Shown here piece by piece: positions 17,902-27,100 of a stretch of 64,000 bases of DNA. The DNA lies in contig CALXYB010000003.1 in assembly GCA_944392835.1 (NCBI GenBank), positions 137,389 to 201,388 on the forward strand. Direction: 5' to 3'. Under the pieces are notes generated by a model. The model did not search any database. It was not told the DNA's origin and saw only the letters and a list, made by a program, of their open reading frames with translations. Each line of letters begins with the position of its first letter. Position 1 is the stretch's first letter. A program made the position numbers and the translations under genes. Source of the stretch: an uncultured Alphaproteobacteria bacterium (GTDB lineage Bacteria > Pseudomonadota > Alphaproteobacteria > RF32 > CAG-239).

Positions 17902-18867
17902 TTACTTTCCTGCCTTGTTTAAGACATAATCCACGCGCTCTTCGGGAGAAAGTTTCTTAGGATAATACTTATCAATTTTTTTCAAGACCTGAGCCAAACC
18001 TTTGCCGTTGGCAATCTGAATTGCCAAACCGGGGCGAGCATTCAGTTCAAGCATCATCGGCCCTCTAAATTCATCAAGGACGATATCTGCACCCAAATAT
18101 CCCAAGCCGGTCATTTCATAGCCTTTGGCCGCAATAAGCAAATGCTCGCGCCAGAAAGGAACTTCCAAAGTAGAGAGGTCTGCATTCGTATCCGGATGAA
18201 ATTCTATCGGCATATTCCACATAACGCCTTTGAGGCTCTTGCCTGTTTTAATATCCAAGCCGACACCGACAGCCCCTTGGTGTAAGTTAGCGCGTCCGCC
18301 TGATGCTTTGGTGGAAAGACGCATCATAGACATTGCCGGATAACCTTTATAAACAATAACGCGCACATCCGGCACACCTTGATAGCTATATTCAGAAAAA
18401 ATCGGGCTGAAATGCACCAATTCCTCAATCAAAGCCACATCATATTGTCCGCCCAAGCTGTATAAGCCGCTTAAGATATTTGATATATGCTGGTAGACTT
18501 CATTAAAGGTCAAGAGCCTGCCTGAGGTTGTCTCAAATTCGGTTGGTGTATAGCGTTTAATGACCAAAACACCTTTGCCGCCGCTGCCATGTGCCGGCTT
18601 AACCACAAATTCTTTGAAACCCTTAACAATCTCTAACAGGTTTTTAACCTCATTCTGCACGGAAACCACGCCGATAAGGTGAGGGGTAGTAATACCGACT
18701 TTCTGAGCCAAAAACTTGGTCTGAACCTTGTCATCAACCAAAGGATAAAGGCGGCGATTGTTGTATTTTGAAATCACATTAAAATTACGCCTATTCATAC
18801 CGAGCACACCGGCTTTTCTGAGCTCGGACGGAGAGGCAAAATTTTTCAGCCAGCCGAAACCAAACAT
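17902..18867 (-). CDS. RimK-like ATP-grasp peptide ligase
   Basis: ATP-grasp carboxylate-amine ligase related to RimK, of the group often called alpha-L-glutamate ligase-like. The ATP loop is FVVKPAHGSGGKGVLVI, the Mg-binding motif is MMLELNARPGL, and FVVKPA and KASGGRANLHQGAVGVGL match the group. It is expected to form an amide bond using ATP on a peptide or small substrate. I start at ATG 18867 (MFGFGWLKN), preceded by AAGGATAG, four bases after the 7TM gene ends. Association with an inactive transglutaminase/7TM protein and a retropepsin-like protease is a known conserved neighbourhood (described for amidoligase systems by Iyer, Aravind and colleagues). Physiological substrate unknown. Confidence 0.88.
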   Translation of the reverse strand: MFGFGWLKNFASPSELRKAGVLGMNRRNFNVISKYNNRRLYPLVDDKVQTKFLAQKVGITTPHLIGVVSVQNEVKNLLEIVKGFKEFVVKPAHGSGGKGVLVIKRYTPTEFETTSGRLLTFNEVYQHISNILSGLYSLGGQYDVALIEELVHFSPIFSEYSYQGVPDVRVIVYKGYPAMSMMRLSTKASGGRANLHQGAVGVGLDIKTGKSLKGVMWNMPIEFHPDTNADLSTLEVPFWREHLLIAAKGYEMTGLGYLGADIVLDEFRGPMMLELNARPGLAIQIANGKGLAQVLKKIDKYYPKKLSPEERVDYVLNKAGK

Positions 18868-18871
18868 CTCA

Positions 18872-20407
18872 CTATCCTTTCTTAACCAAGGGCGCAAAGC
18901 GTTTAAGCTCGGTCAGTCTGTACCCCGTATAAGTGCCTAACAGCATAACAATGAACAAGATAACCAGATTAAGCTCGTTGAAGGCAAACATAATATGGCG
19001 GATATACTCGTTGCAGATGACGAAATAGGTAATAATGGCAACCAAAATGCTGAAAACAATTTCTTTGGTCGCGTTCATAGCACCGTCTTCTTCCCAAGTA
19101 ATTGAGGCACGCTCAATAATCCATGCCGTAATAATAATCGGGAAAAATACGGCGGAAGCAGCAATGTCAAGTTTAAGCTGATAACCGCAGATTGTTAAGG
19201 CTTGCATCATCAAAATCACCACAATCACAACCGCCGAGATTCTCGGAACCAACAGCAAGTTCAGTTTAGAGAGCAGGGCACGGATAAGCAGTCCGATAAA
19301 GATGATGAAAGAAAAGCAAATTAAGCCGGACCAAAAACCGGTCTTGACCAAAGCCATAGAAATCAGCATCGGCGTAAAAGTTCCCATTGTCTGCACGCCG
19401 ATGACATTGCGCATTAAGACAATAATCAAAATAGCCAGAGGGAAAATCATCAGCCATTTAAGTGTATTTTGCTCAGCCAAAGGCAAGCTATAGATAGAAA
19501 AATCAAACCAAGTGGTTTGGTTAGCAAGCTTTGCTCTATGGCGTGCCAAATTAAAGGAGGAGCTGATAGATTTTAGTACAGAATATTTAACAACGGAATC
19601 TTCACCACCTTCAACATCAAGCAAAGAATCTCCGCCGCGCTGAATAACCACAAAGTCTTCAGGCAAGCCTTTTTTGCCGGTCTTGAGGCTATAAAGCGTC
19701 CATCTGCCTTCTGTATAAGCCTCAATCATCAAATCCGGCGTAAAGGACTTTTTGTTTTCTTCCAGCTTAATCCCGCGAACCAAACGAGTAGGCACATTTT
19801 TAAGAGCCAAAAGGTTCATTGTTGCTTCCGCAATGTCTTTTTGCTTCTTTTTCATCGGCAAAAAGGCCAAAACCGTAGCATCAGGCGGTGTCTGGTTTAG
19901 AAGGCGAATAACCTGTTGTGGCAGATTCCCCGGTTGTTTTGCCGAAAGCTCCAAAAGCTCTTTGGCAACAGCCATCTTTTGCTCGTCAAGAATCGGTTTT
20001 TCAGGGTTGGACGGAACGGGAGCGGGGATTTTTCCTCTGCCGTCCTCGTTATCAAACAACAAAATCCGATAATAGAGTTGTTGTTTTTCTTCACGTGGTT
20101 GAGAAGATAAGATAATGCGGTTTTCCTTTGTGTCTTTGCTAACCTTATAACCTTCAGCCACAACATCTTCATCAAGAATCTTATATTCTTTACTGACTTT
20201 TGGGGTGGTTAAGGAAACTTTGATTGGCTCTCCCGTTGGCACAAAATTAATCTGTGCTTCAATCGTCCATACGGTTGTAGATTTTTTCGGAGCCCAATCA
20301 AACCCCCAATAATTAATTTTATAATAAATGCTATATGCGGCAAAACAAACGGACAAAACCAGACCGATTGTCAAAATAAAGCGAACGGAAGTAAATTTTT
20401 TAAGCAT
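18872..20407 (-). CDS. Inactive transglutaminase domain fused to 7TM
   Basis: Membrane protein with an N-terminal anchor (about residues 10-30), an extracytoplasmic region of about 270 residues, and seven C-terminal hydrophobic helices from about residue 316. The middle region keeps transglutaminase shape (ALKNVPTRLVRGIKL, then EAYTEGRWTLYSL), but the positions of the catalytic Cys and His are replaced, so it is probably a binding domain and not an enzyme. This matches Pfam families for inactive transglutaminase fused to seven transmembrane helices. It is always seen, as far as I know, with an ATP-grasp ligase and a retropepsin-like protease, as here. Confidence 0.88.
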   Translation of the reverse strand: MLKKFTSVRFILTIGLVLSVCFAAYSIYYKINYWGFDWAPKKSTTVWTIEAQINFVPTGEPIKVSLTTPKVSKEYKILDEDVVAEGYKVSKDTKENRIILSSQPREEKQQLYYRILLFDNEDGRGKIPAPVPSNPEKPILDEQKMAVAKELLELSAKQPGNLPQQVIRLLNQTPPDATVLAFLPMKKKQKDIAEATMNLLALKNVPTRLVRGIKLEENKKSFTPDLMIEAYTEGRWTLYSLKTGKKGLPEDFVVIQRGGDSLLDVEGGEDSVVKYSVLKSISSSFNLARHRAKLANQTTWFDFSIYSLPLAEQNTLKWLMIFPLAILIIVLMRNVIGVQTMGTFTPMLISMALVKTGFWSGLICFSFIIFIGLLIRALLSKLNLLLVPRISAVVIVVILMMQALTICGYQLKLDIAASAVFFPIIITAWIIERASITWEEDGAMNATKEIVFSILVAIITYFVICNEYIRHIMFAFNELNLVILFIVMLLGTYTGYRLTELKRFAPLVKKG

Positions 20408-20432
20408 AGAGACACCTTAAGAATGCAAGGGT

Positions 20433-20972
20433 TTAGTGAAGTGTGTTTTCCAGAGCCGTATCCACAATGGCACGTCCGGTCAAGATGTTACGACCGATGA
20501 GGACTTGGTATTCAAATTTTTCACGGTTAGCAAGAGAAAACTCTGCAGAGATAATTTCGTTGCCAAGTTTAACATCAAGCATAACAACAAAACGTTTTTC
20601 ATGCTTGTTAATACGAACAATGCTTGTTTGGCGAACCAATTCTTTTTCAAAATGATGAGTTTCTCCCGTATCTTTATTAACAATAGTAAAGGAAACCCAT
20701 TTTTCGCCGTCGCGCTCAAAGGTTTTGAGGTTTGATACATCAATAGAAGAAGTTTCGGCACCTGTATCAATACGAGCAGCCAAAGGTGCCTTCATCGGCA
20801 GAACATAGACAGGCTCAACCGCTCCGATAACACCTAAAGAATGTCTCATCTTATGATGTTTTGGTGTCTCAATTTCTGCCGGAGGAACAATCGCCGGAGT
20901 AATATTCGGAGTTTTACAAGCGCTACACATGGCAACAACAATTCCTAAAAACAAAAAACTTATATTTTTCAT
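20433..20972 (-). CDS. Retropepsin-like aspartic protease, lipoprotein
   Basis: Single-domain retropepsin-like protein of the PF05618 group (older name: ATP-dependent zinc protease). The catalytic motif is ARIDTGAETSSID with Asp69-Thr70-Gly71, and the partner hydrophobic-Gly motif is VLIGRNIL, as in retroviral proteases, so it probably works as a dimer. The N-terminus is a signal peptide ending CSAC; Cys19 may be lipidated, although the -3 residue is unusual, giving a periplasmic, membrane-tethered enzyme. It is the first gene of the operon, 25 bases before the 7TM gene. Expected to cleave the product or substrate of the ligase; inference. Confidence 0.87.
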   Translation of the reverse strand: MKNISFLFLGIVVAMCSACKTPNITPAIVPPAEIETPKHHKMRHSLGVIGAVEPVYVLPMKAPLAARIDTGAETSSIDVSNLKTFERDGEKWVSFTIVNKDTGETHHFEKELVRQTSIVRINKHEKRFVVMLDVKLGNEIISAEFSLANREKFEYQVLIGRNILTGRAIVDTALENTLH

Positions 20973-21139
20973 AGCCTTACCGCATATATTTCAAAACACA
21001 TTTATCTTTGCTATTTACAAACAAAACGCACCAAAAGTAAAGCTAAAATATCAACTTCTGCATAGATTTTTTTAATGATTTTTACAGATTCTTGTGCTAT
21101 ATTTTAAACATTAATCAGCAACAAGAATAGGTTAGGGAT

Positions 21140-22057
21140 ATGGCAACAATAACACCACAAGAGCGAACAAAAAATCTGAAGAATCGTATTAAGAAGAAAA
21201 AAATTGCTTTGCTTAAAAGTGTTAAGCGAATAACGATGTATGTTGCTTTGCAGTGTGCCGCAACCATTCCGCAACCCGGAAATGCTTTGCTAGGCACTCA
21301 AGCAGCCAACCCAGGGAACAATACCAAAGAAAATATGATAAAAGAAATTGCGACCAAATCAGAGCTAAAAGAAGCTCTGAAAGAACGCAAGGACTGGCTA
21401 ATTAACGATAACTTTTTTTCAAAGATTGTAAAATATCAAAATATTCTAAAGTCAAAATCGCCCACAGAAAAGAAAGATTATATTAAGAAGAATTTTTTTG
21501 ACACGGTTTATCCCGTTGGCGGTATTCCCAAAGGTTCAAATTATTGCATTGCAGCGGCAATGCGTTGCCTTTATGATGTAAACAAAGAAACGGGAGATTT
21601 GGAAAAATTTATGCCGGACGGCAATACGATTGAGGGGCATAGTATGGTATCTTGCCCAATGTTTAAGGAATATATCAAAAAGAATTTTCCGAATTGTATT
21701 ATTGAAAATCCGAGCAAAGAAGAGATAAGCGCCTTAGAAAACGGAGACTTCATTATTTCGCGCTCCAACGGGCGCAACACAACGAGTGGCTTGCATTTTA
21801 CCACGGTCTATGATGCGCAAAAAGGCTTAGAAGCAAGTTTTAACAGTGATGGCATCAGAGCTTTCAAACCAGAAAAGATTGAGAGCATTGTGAAGTTTGG
21901 TAAAATTATAGATATTTGCTTACAAGAGAAAGTAAAGCAAATGGATGCACATTCCGCTTTGCTGGCGATGAAAAGCGGTGTTAAAGATAACAAAGATTAT
22001 CAGCTCACCGCAATGAACTTCCGCCAAACCACGCAAAAATCATCAGACAGAAGCTAG
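21140..22057 (+). CDS. Unknown protein, possibly papain-like cysteine peptidase
   Basis: A 305-residue protein transcribed away from the retropepsin operon. The N-terminus is very basic for 30 residues (RIKKKKIALLKSVKR) and then moderately hydrophobic (ITMYVALQCAATI), which could be a long signal peptide or membrane anchor. The middle contains GSNYCIAAAMRCLYD and, 100 residues later, SGLHFTTVYDA. A Cys at the start of a helix and a His before a strand, in that order, is the layout of papain/NlpC/CHAP cysteine peptidases and amidases. I cannot name a family, and the catalytic assignment is inference. The AGGTTAGGG before ATG 21140 acts as ribosome site. It converges on the porin gene with only six bases between stops. 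Confidence 0.6.
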   Translation: MATITPQERTKNLKNRIKKKKIALLKSVKRITMYVALQCAATIPQPGNALLGTQAANPGNNTKENMIKEIATKSELKEALKERKDWLINDNFFSKIVKYQNILKSKSPTEKKDYIKKNFFDTVYPVGGIPKGSNYCIAAAMRCLYDVNKETGDLEKFMPDGNTIEGHSMVSCPMFKEYIKKNFPNCIIENPSKEEISALENGDFIISRSNGRNTTSGLHFTTVYDAQKGLEASFNSDGIRAFKPEKIESIVKFGKIIDICLQEKVKQMDAHSALLAMKSGVKDNKDYQLTAMNFRQTTQKSSDRS

Positions 22058-22063
22058 CAATTT

Positions 22064-23278
22064 CTAAAAAAAGAAAGTTGCACGCAAGGAAAGAACAGTA
22101 GCGTAATCTGACTTTGGGTTTTGGGCCGGATCAATATAGAACTGAACATCAGGCGTTAAGGTCATCCATTTTGAAAAGCCCCAAGCCCAATAAGCCTCAA
22201 TAACTTTTTCAGCATCGTGAGAAAGTTCGCTGCCGACAGCTTCTTCATCAATCTTGTTATAAGCAAAGGCCAGACCGATTTGGTCAAGCGGGTTACGGTC
22301 CAGCGGGTTATTATAAACACCGCCCAGCACCCAAGACTGATTAATTGTTTCCACATGACCGGAAACACCGTTAATTCTGGCAAAGAGGTTGAGTTTTTCA
22401 CCAAAGTTTTGGGAGAAGTTCAACGACCAGCCATTGGTTGTTTCGTTTTGCTCTTTAACGGCCGGCATATTATATAACAAAATAGAATATTGTCCAGCAC
22501 CCAAGCCTTTAATATTTGGTGTGTAAGAGATAGAACCGAATGTGGCATAATGCTCTTCATCTAAGTCATCAAAACTGACACTCGGGGCATCTACGTTAGA
22601 AGCATCTTGCGCCCCCAAAACAAAGGTCCAGTCAGAGTTTGGTGCAATCTGCACATAAGAACCCAGACCGGCTGTTGCATAAGAGGAGCTTGCATTTTGA
22701 GATAAGGCGTAGTTAATGAAATTGACTTCTTGGTTGGAGTCATAAGCCGAGCCGTCAAAATTAGAAAATGGAAATTGTCCGAGCCCGATAGTCAACCAAT
22801 CCCATTGTCCGCCAAGCTGGTAAGTAAAGAGCAATTCATCAAAACTGGTAGAAGGCGTATCAGAATCATTAATCGGTGTTGCCGCGCCGATATTGCTGTT
22901 AAGCTTCTGAGCCTGAATACTGCCGTATCTGGTAATACCATAAGCGGCAGTAACCGTTCCCGTACCATATTCATTTTGAAAAGCTGTCCATGATGCTGTT
23001 GGATAAATTACAAACTGCTGTGAGGCTTTTTTGCCGCTAGGTGCACCGCTTTGCAACAGATAAGTCATATCAACCGAATAATCAAAGTTATATTCTTTGC
23101 TCAAATAATCCTTAAAATCCGTATAATCATCGGCAAATTTTTTACGCAATTCTTCATTAGCGGCAATACGTTGTTGTACGCTTTTGGTGGCAAAGACATC
23201 AGATGAATCCGCAAAAGAAGAGGGGATTATAGCCGCACTGCTGAGCAAGAAAGAAAGTAAGAATAATTTTCGGCGCAT
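22064..23278 (-). CDS. OprB-family outer membrane porin
   Basis: Outer membrane beta-barrel of the carbohydrate-selective (OprB) porin type. It has a standard signal peptide (cleavage after SFA, near residue 23), alternating aromatic strands throughout (YPTASWTAFQNEYG, SYTPNIKGLGAGQYSILLYN, AYWAWGFSKWMTLTPDVQFY), and the C-terminal Phe required for BAM recognition (RATFFF). Length 404 is normal. Substrate is unknown; the Chlamydia arginine porin AaxA is in the same family, but here the decarboxylase genes are 12 kb away. Expressed alone; a promoter region of 176 bases separates it from the divergent gene at 23455. Confidence 0.85.
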   Translation of the reverse strand: MRRKLFLLSFLLSSAAIIPSSFADSSDVFATKSVQQRIAANEELRKKFADDYTDFKDYLSKEYNFDYSVDMTYLLQSGAPSGKKASQQFVIYPTASWTAFQNEYGTGTVTAAYGITRYGSIQAQKLNSNIGAATPINDSDTPSTSFDELLFTYQLGGQWDWLTIGLGQFPFSNFDGSAYDSNQEVNFINYALSQNASSSYATAGLGSYVQIAPNSDWTFVLGAQDASNVDAPSVSFDDLDEEHYATFGSISYTPNIKGLGAGQYSILLYNMPAVKEQNETTNGWSLNFSQNFGEKLNLFARINGVSGHVETINQSWVLGGVYNNPLDRNPLDQIGLAFAYNKIDEEAVGSELSHDAEKVIEAYWAWGFSKWMTLTPDVQFYIDPAQNPKSDYATVLSLRATFFF

Positions 23279-23375
23279 TTTATGTATCCTGGCAACAAAA
23301 ACAAAGACTACTTTTTATCTAAACCTTGTTTTTCAAATAAAAAGAGCTGAAGAGAAAATTTTTTGCATATAAAGA

Positions 23376-23404
23376 TTGACGAAAAAGACAAAATAAGCTA
23401 CATT
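23376..23404 (+). promoter_or_regulatory. Promoter candidate for the gene at 23455
   Basis: TTGACG, 17 bases, TACATT. Both boxes are close to consensus and the spacing is ideal. Start would be near 23411. Confidence 0.6.
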
Positions 23405-23454
23405 TATCGCAATCAAATAAGAATTATGTCAAACCCATATAATATATATAAATT

Positions 23455-24072
23455 ATGAAAAGAAACATCACCATGGGGCAGATTGAGCACAAATTGGCCG
23501 ATTTGTTCCCAATGCAAAAGTTATCTAACGTTATTCGCTTTTCGGCAGCGGATTTTAAGGTAGGAGAAGAGCAAATGCACAAAGAGTTGTGTATTTTGTT
23601 TTCTTTTAGAAACAGCAATATCCAATATTGCTGGGACTTAGACAAGAATATCATCTTCGCCAACGTTGCGGAGATTAAGTTCAAGCCGATAGAACCGGGA
23701 AACACCATCCATCTTAGCGGTAAAGCCTATCGTTTTTATCGCTTTGACAAGGACATTTGCCTTGAGGTTAGAGATGAACCCAAGCTCAAGACTTTGGCTG
23801 ATGTCTGGAAGGTATGGAAAAAAATAGAAAAGGACTATAAGGAAGAGTTCCGCGGCCATTTCTATCCGACTTTTGTTAAAGCACTAGTGGATGGAAATCA
23901 GGGCTGGTTGATTGCGATGAAATACGCGGACAACGGTTACCGCGATATTTTATTCATCCGCGCTGATGATGCCGCCGATATCCGCATCCGCCATGCCAAG
24001 AGGCTGGTGCACTATGTATATCTGGAAACCCCATCTAAAACGATGGTGGAATATCCGGATTACATTAAATAA
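23455..24072 (+). CDS. Hypothetical cytoplasmic protein
   Basis: A 205-residue protein I do not recognise. It has no signal peptide or membrane segment. It reads as alpha/beta with a basic helix (WKVWKKIEKDYKEEF) in the middle and a C-terminal part with RADDAADIRIRHAKRLVHYVYLE. A second possible start is the ATG at 23473. The Shine-Dalgarno is weak for both. A good promoter precedes it and a strong terminator follows, so it is monocistronic. It lies between two outer-membrane protein genes but nothing in it points to the envelope. Confidence 0.65.
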   Translation: MKRNITMGQIEHKLADLFPMQKLSNVIRFSAADFKVGEEQMHKELCILFSFRNSNIQYCWDLDKNIIFANVAEIKFKPIEPGNTIHLSGKAYRFYRFDKDICLEVRDEPKLKTLADVWKVWKKIEKDYKEEFRGHFYPTFVKALVDGNQGWLIAMKYADNGYRDILFIRADDAADIRIRHAKRLVHYVYLETPSKTMVEYPDYIK

Positions 24073-24086
24073 AAAATTTTTATGAA

Positions 24087-24121
24087 ACAAGGGTCGTCCG
24101 TTTACGGATGACCCTTTTTTG
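24087..24121 (+). terminator. Intrinsic terminator
   Basis: Stem AAGGGTCGTCCG / CGGATGACCCTT with TTTA loop, one G-U pair, and six T residues. Confidence 0.87.
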
Positions 24122-24129
24122 TGGTTAAA

Positions 24130-24156
24130 ACAAAACCCCTCAAAGGTGAGGGGCTT
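24130..24156 (-). terminator. Terminator of the autotransporter gene
   Basis: Read on the minus strand: CCCCTC / GAGGGG stem, short loop, then TTTTGTTTT. It lies just after the autotransporter stop at 24161. Confidence 0.65.
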
Positions 24157-24160
24157 GAGT

Positions 24161-27100
24161 TTAGAATTTATATCCCATACCGGCGCTTAGGGCATAACCA
24201 TCACTCTCTTCCAAGAACTTGTTGGCTTCAAAGTAGAAGTCAAAGCCCTCATGCTTATAATCCATACGGAAGGTGAGGATACCGCGGTCGCGTTCAGCAT
24301 CATAGCTATCCATCTGGTAGCTGCCGAGCATTCCGGCAATTCTGGCTCTGGCGGCTTGGTAGGGGTTATTGAACTCATGATACCAAGTTCCGCCGGCACG
24401 CAAGGTCAAATCATTTTCATCCTTAATGCTGAATGACTTGCGGGCATAAAGTCCCAAACCGCCTTCAACCGAGAGATTATTAGCCGACTTAACTTCCAAA
24501 CCGTTCTTTTCTTTAGTGCTGTCTTGATACATACCCAAGACATTAAACTCGGCAGTCGGTTCCAAAACAACGGCACCCAAGTCAAATTCCTTACGAACTT
24601 CATTAGTGATACCATAGTAGTAGTTCTTGGTGTCAGCCTTATTGTCAAATCCGTCAGCTCTGCGGTTATATTCACCCCAACCGATACCCAAGCGCGGCAT
24701 AGCAATAGCTTTAAGTCCTTCGGTTGTGTAAATCAAAGGAGCCAGAACTTGCGCAATAATTTCATCACGCTCTGAGCCGTTGTCATAATCACTCTCATAT
24801 CTCGTAAAGCTTACACCCAAACCATAACGGAAGTTGTTGTTATATTTGCGGTCAAATAAGGCATAAGCGCTCAAAGCTTTGTCTTCATAACCACTCAGCA
24901 TATCAACATCATTTTGCTCACGATAATCATAGACAAAGTCAAACATCGCCCGAACATCTTGTGCACTTTGGTTAGCAAACAAAGTTTGGCTCATATGGCG
25001 GTTAACAGCCTTCACAATATCCATATTTTGCTTAGCAAAGCTCGGAACAAGGTTCAAGCCCATTTGCTCAGCAACGGCAGTTGTAAAGGAAGAAGCCGTC
25101 GGTGCAGTTTTAAGAACGGTGTACATATCTGAATTGGTGCCCAAAGCGTAGTTTGTTTCCAAGAAAGTTGCGACTTTTGCATTGTCAACGACATCAGCAA
25201 AGGCTTTTCTGGTCATAACCACATCGTAATTTCCGACCGCATCTTGCTGCAACGAAGCATTAAAGAGATGAGAGCCTGAGTTCAGCTTAATACCTGTATC
25301 TTTGCCCTTAAAGGAATCTTCATTGACATAAATATCATCATTTCCTTGAGTTACAATGTCTGAAGAAGCCGTAATTTCGCCGGAGATTTCCGGAGCTTCA
25401 AATGAGCCGCCCCGAGCCAACATAATAGAAGCAGTATTATTGTTTGACATTGCGGCAAAACTAATTGCTCGGTTAGAAGCTACCGTACCGCTATTAACAA
25501 ACGTAGCCCCATTTGCAACCTGAATAAAGTTACCGCAGCCGGCAGATGTACAACCTGTATTATCGGTATCAGGGTTAGTGCTTGAAGAAGCCCCCGGATA
25601 TTCCGTTGCAAGAGATGCCCCATTTACATTAATCGTACCATAGTTATAAATAGAACTACCACTACCTGTTGCATACATACCGATAGCACTTGCGGCATTA
25701 ACATTGATAGTAGCTCCAGCCGCGTTAACCAAGGAAGCCCCGTTAGAACCATACATACCATAAGAAGTTCCGCTACCACTTCCGGTAACCGTAATCGTTC
25801 CTGAGTTTGTAGCTGTTCCGCTACCGTTCAAAGCAATACCATAAGCTTGTCCATCTTTAACTTCAATATTTGAAGTGTTTGAAACAGACCCACCCGAGCT
25901 GGACATACCATAAGAGACACCATTTCCCGAACCAGTAACAGTCAATGTTCCGCTATTTGTCAGGTTGCCGCCAAACATACCATAGGAGGTTCCGCTACCT
26001 GTTGCCGTAATAGAAACCTGTCCGGCATTTGTTGCAGTACCACTGCCGTTTGTTGCAATACCATAAGCTTGTCCGGAAGAAATAGTAATCTGATTCTGGT
26101 TTAGCACGGTTCCTCCGACACCATATAAACCATACGCAATCGTGCTTCCTGTACCATTAACGGTCAAATTACCGCCATTGGTTATACTACTACCATATAT
26201 ACCATAAGATGATCCACTTCCTGTTGCCGTAACATTCAAAATTCCGGTATTTGATGCTGTACCTGAACCATAAAGAGCCATACCGTAAGCTTGCTCAGCA
26301 TTAACGGAAATAGTTCCAGATTGATTGCTTATATTTCCGCCTGCACCATAAATACCATAGGAAGCACCATTTCCAGTACCCGTAACAGTAATAGTTCCGC
26401 CATTATTATTAATAACGCCACCATATATACCATAAGCATTTTTGCCACTTACGGTTATGTTTTGGCTATTCGTTTGTTGAACAACGTTTGACGCAAACAT
26501 ACCATAGGCTTTTCCGTTAGAGGATGAAACTGAGATATCACCACTGTTAGAAACATCAAGGCTACTAGCGGAATTTACCAAAATACCATAAGCATTAGCA
26601 GACGAATTTGTGCCCATATACTCAACATTGATAGTTCCAGCGTTTGTAATATTTCCGCTACCCGTAGAATTGCTGACATAAATACCGGCAGCCGTATCTT
26701 GAGTTGAATCAACCTCAATACCACCATTGTTTTCAACACTACTGTCTGTAGCATATATTGCGGAAATGCTTGAGCTGCCGACTTTTATTGTTCCGTCATT
26801 AATAAGCTTACTGCCTGATGTTCCGTACATTGCATAAGAGCCGGTATAGTTATCTCCGATAACAATTTTGTTGCCGTTAGTAGCAGTACCACCATTGGCT
26901 GCATACATAGCATAAGCATCATTAGAGTTAATTTGAATATTGCCGTTATTGGTAAGAGAGCTTGAACCACTGACATACATAGCTTTTCCGGAATTATCCA
27001 AAATAATTTCAGCATCAGCAACATTTTCAGCAGATCCACCATTTCCGACAACGGACATTCCGACAGCATCGGATGCATTCAGTTTAATTGTTCCTTTATT

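Noticed and set aside
25650..26480. Possible CRISPR array
   Set aside because: The repeats are coding, 222 bases long and divergent, with no 30-base repeats or spacers.
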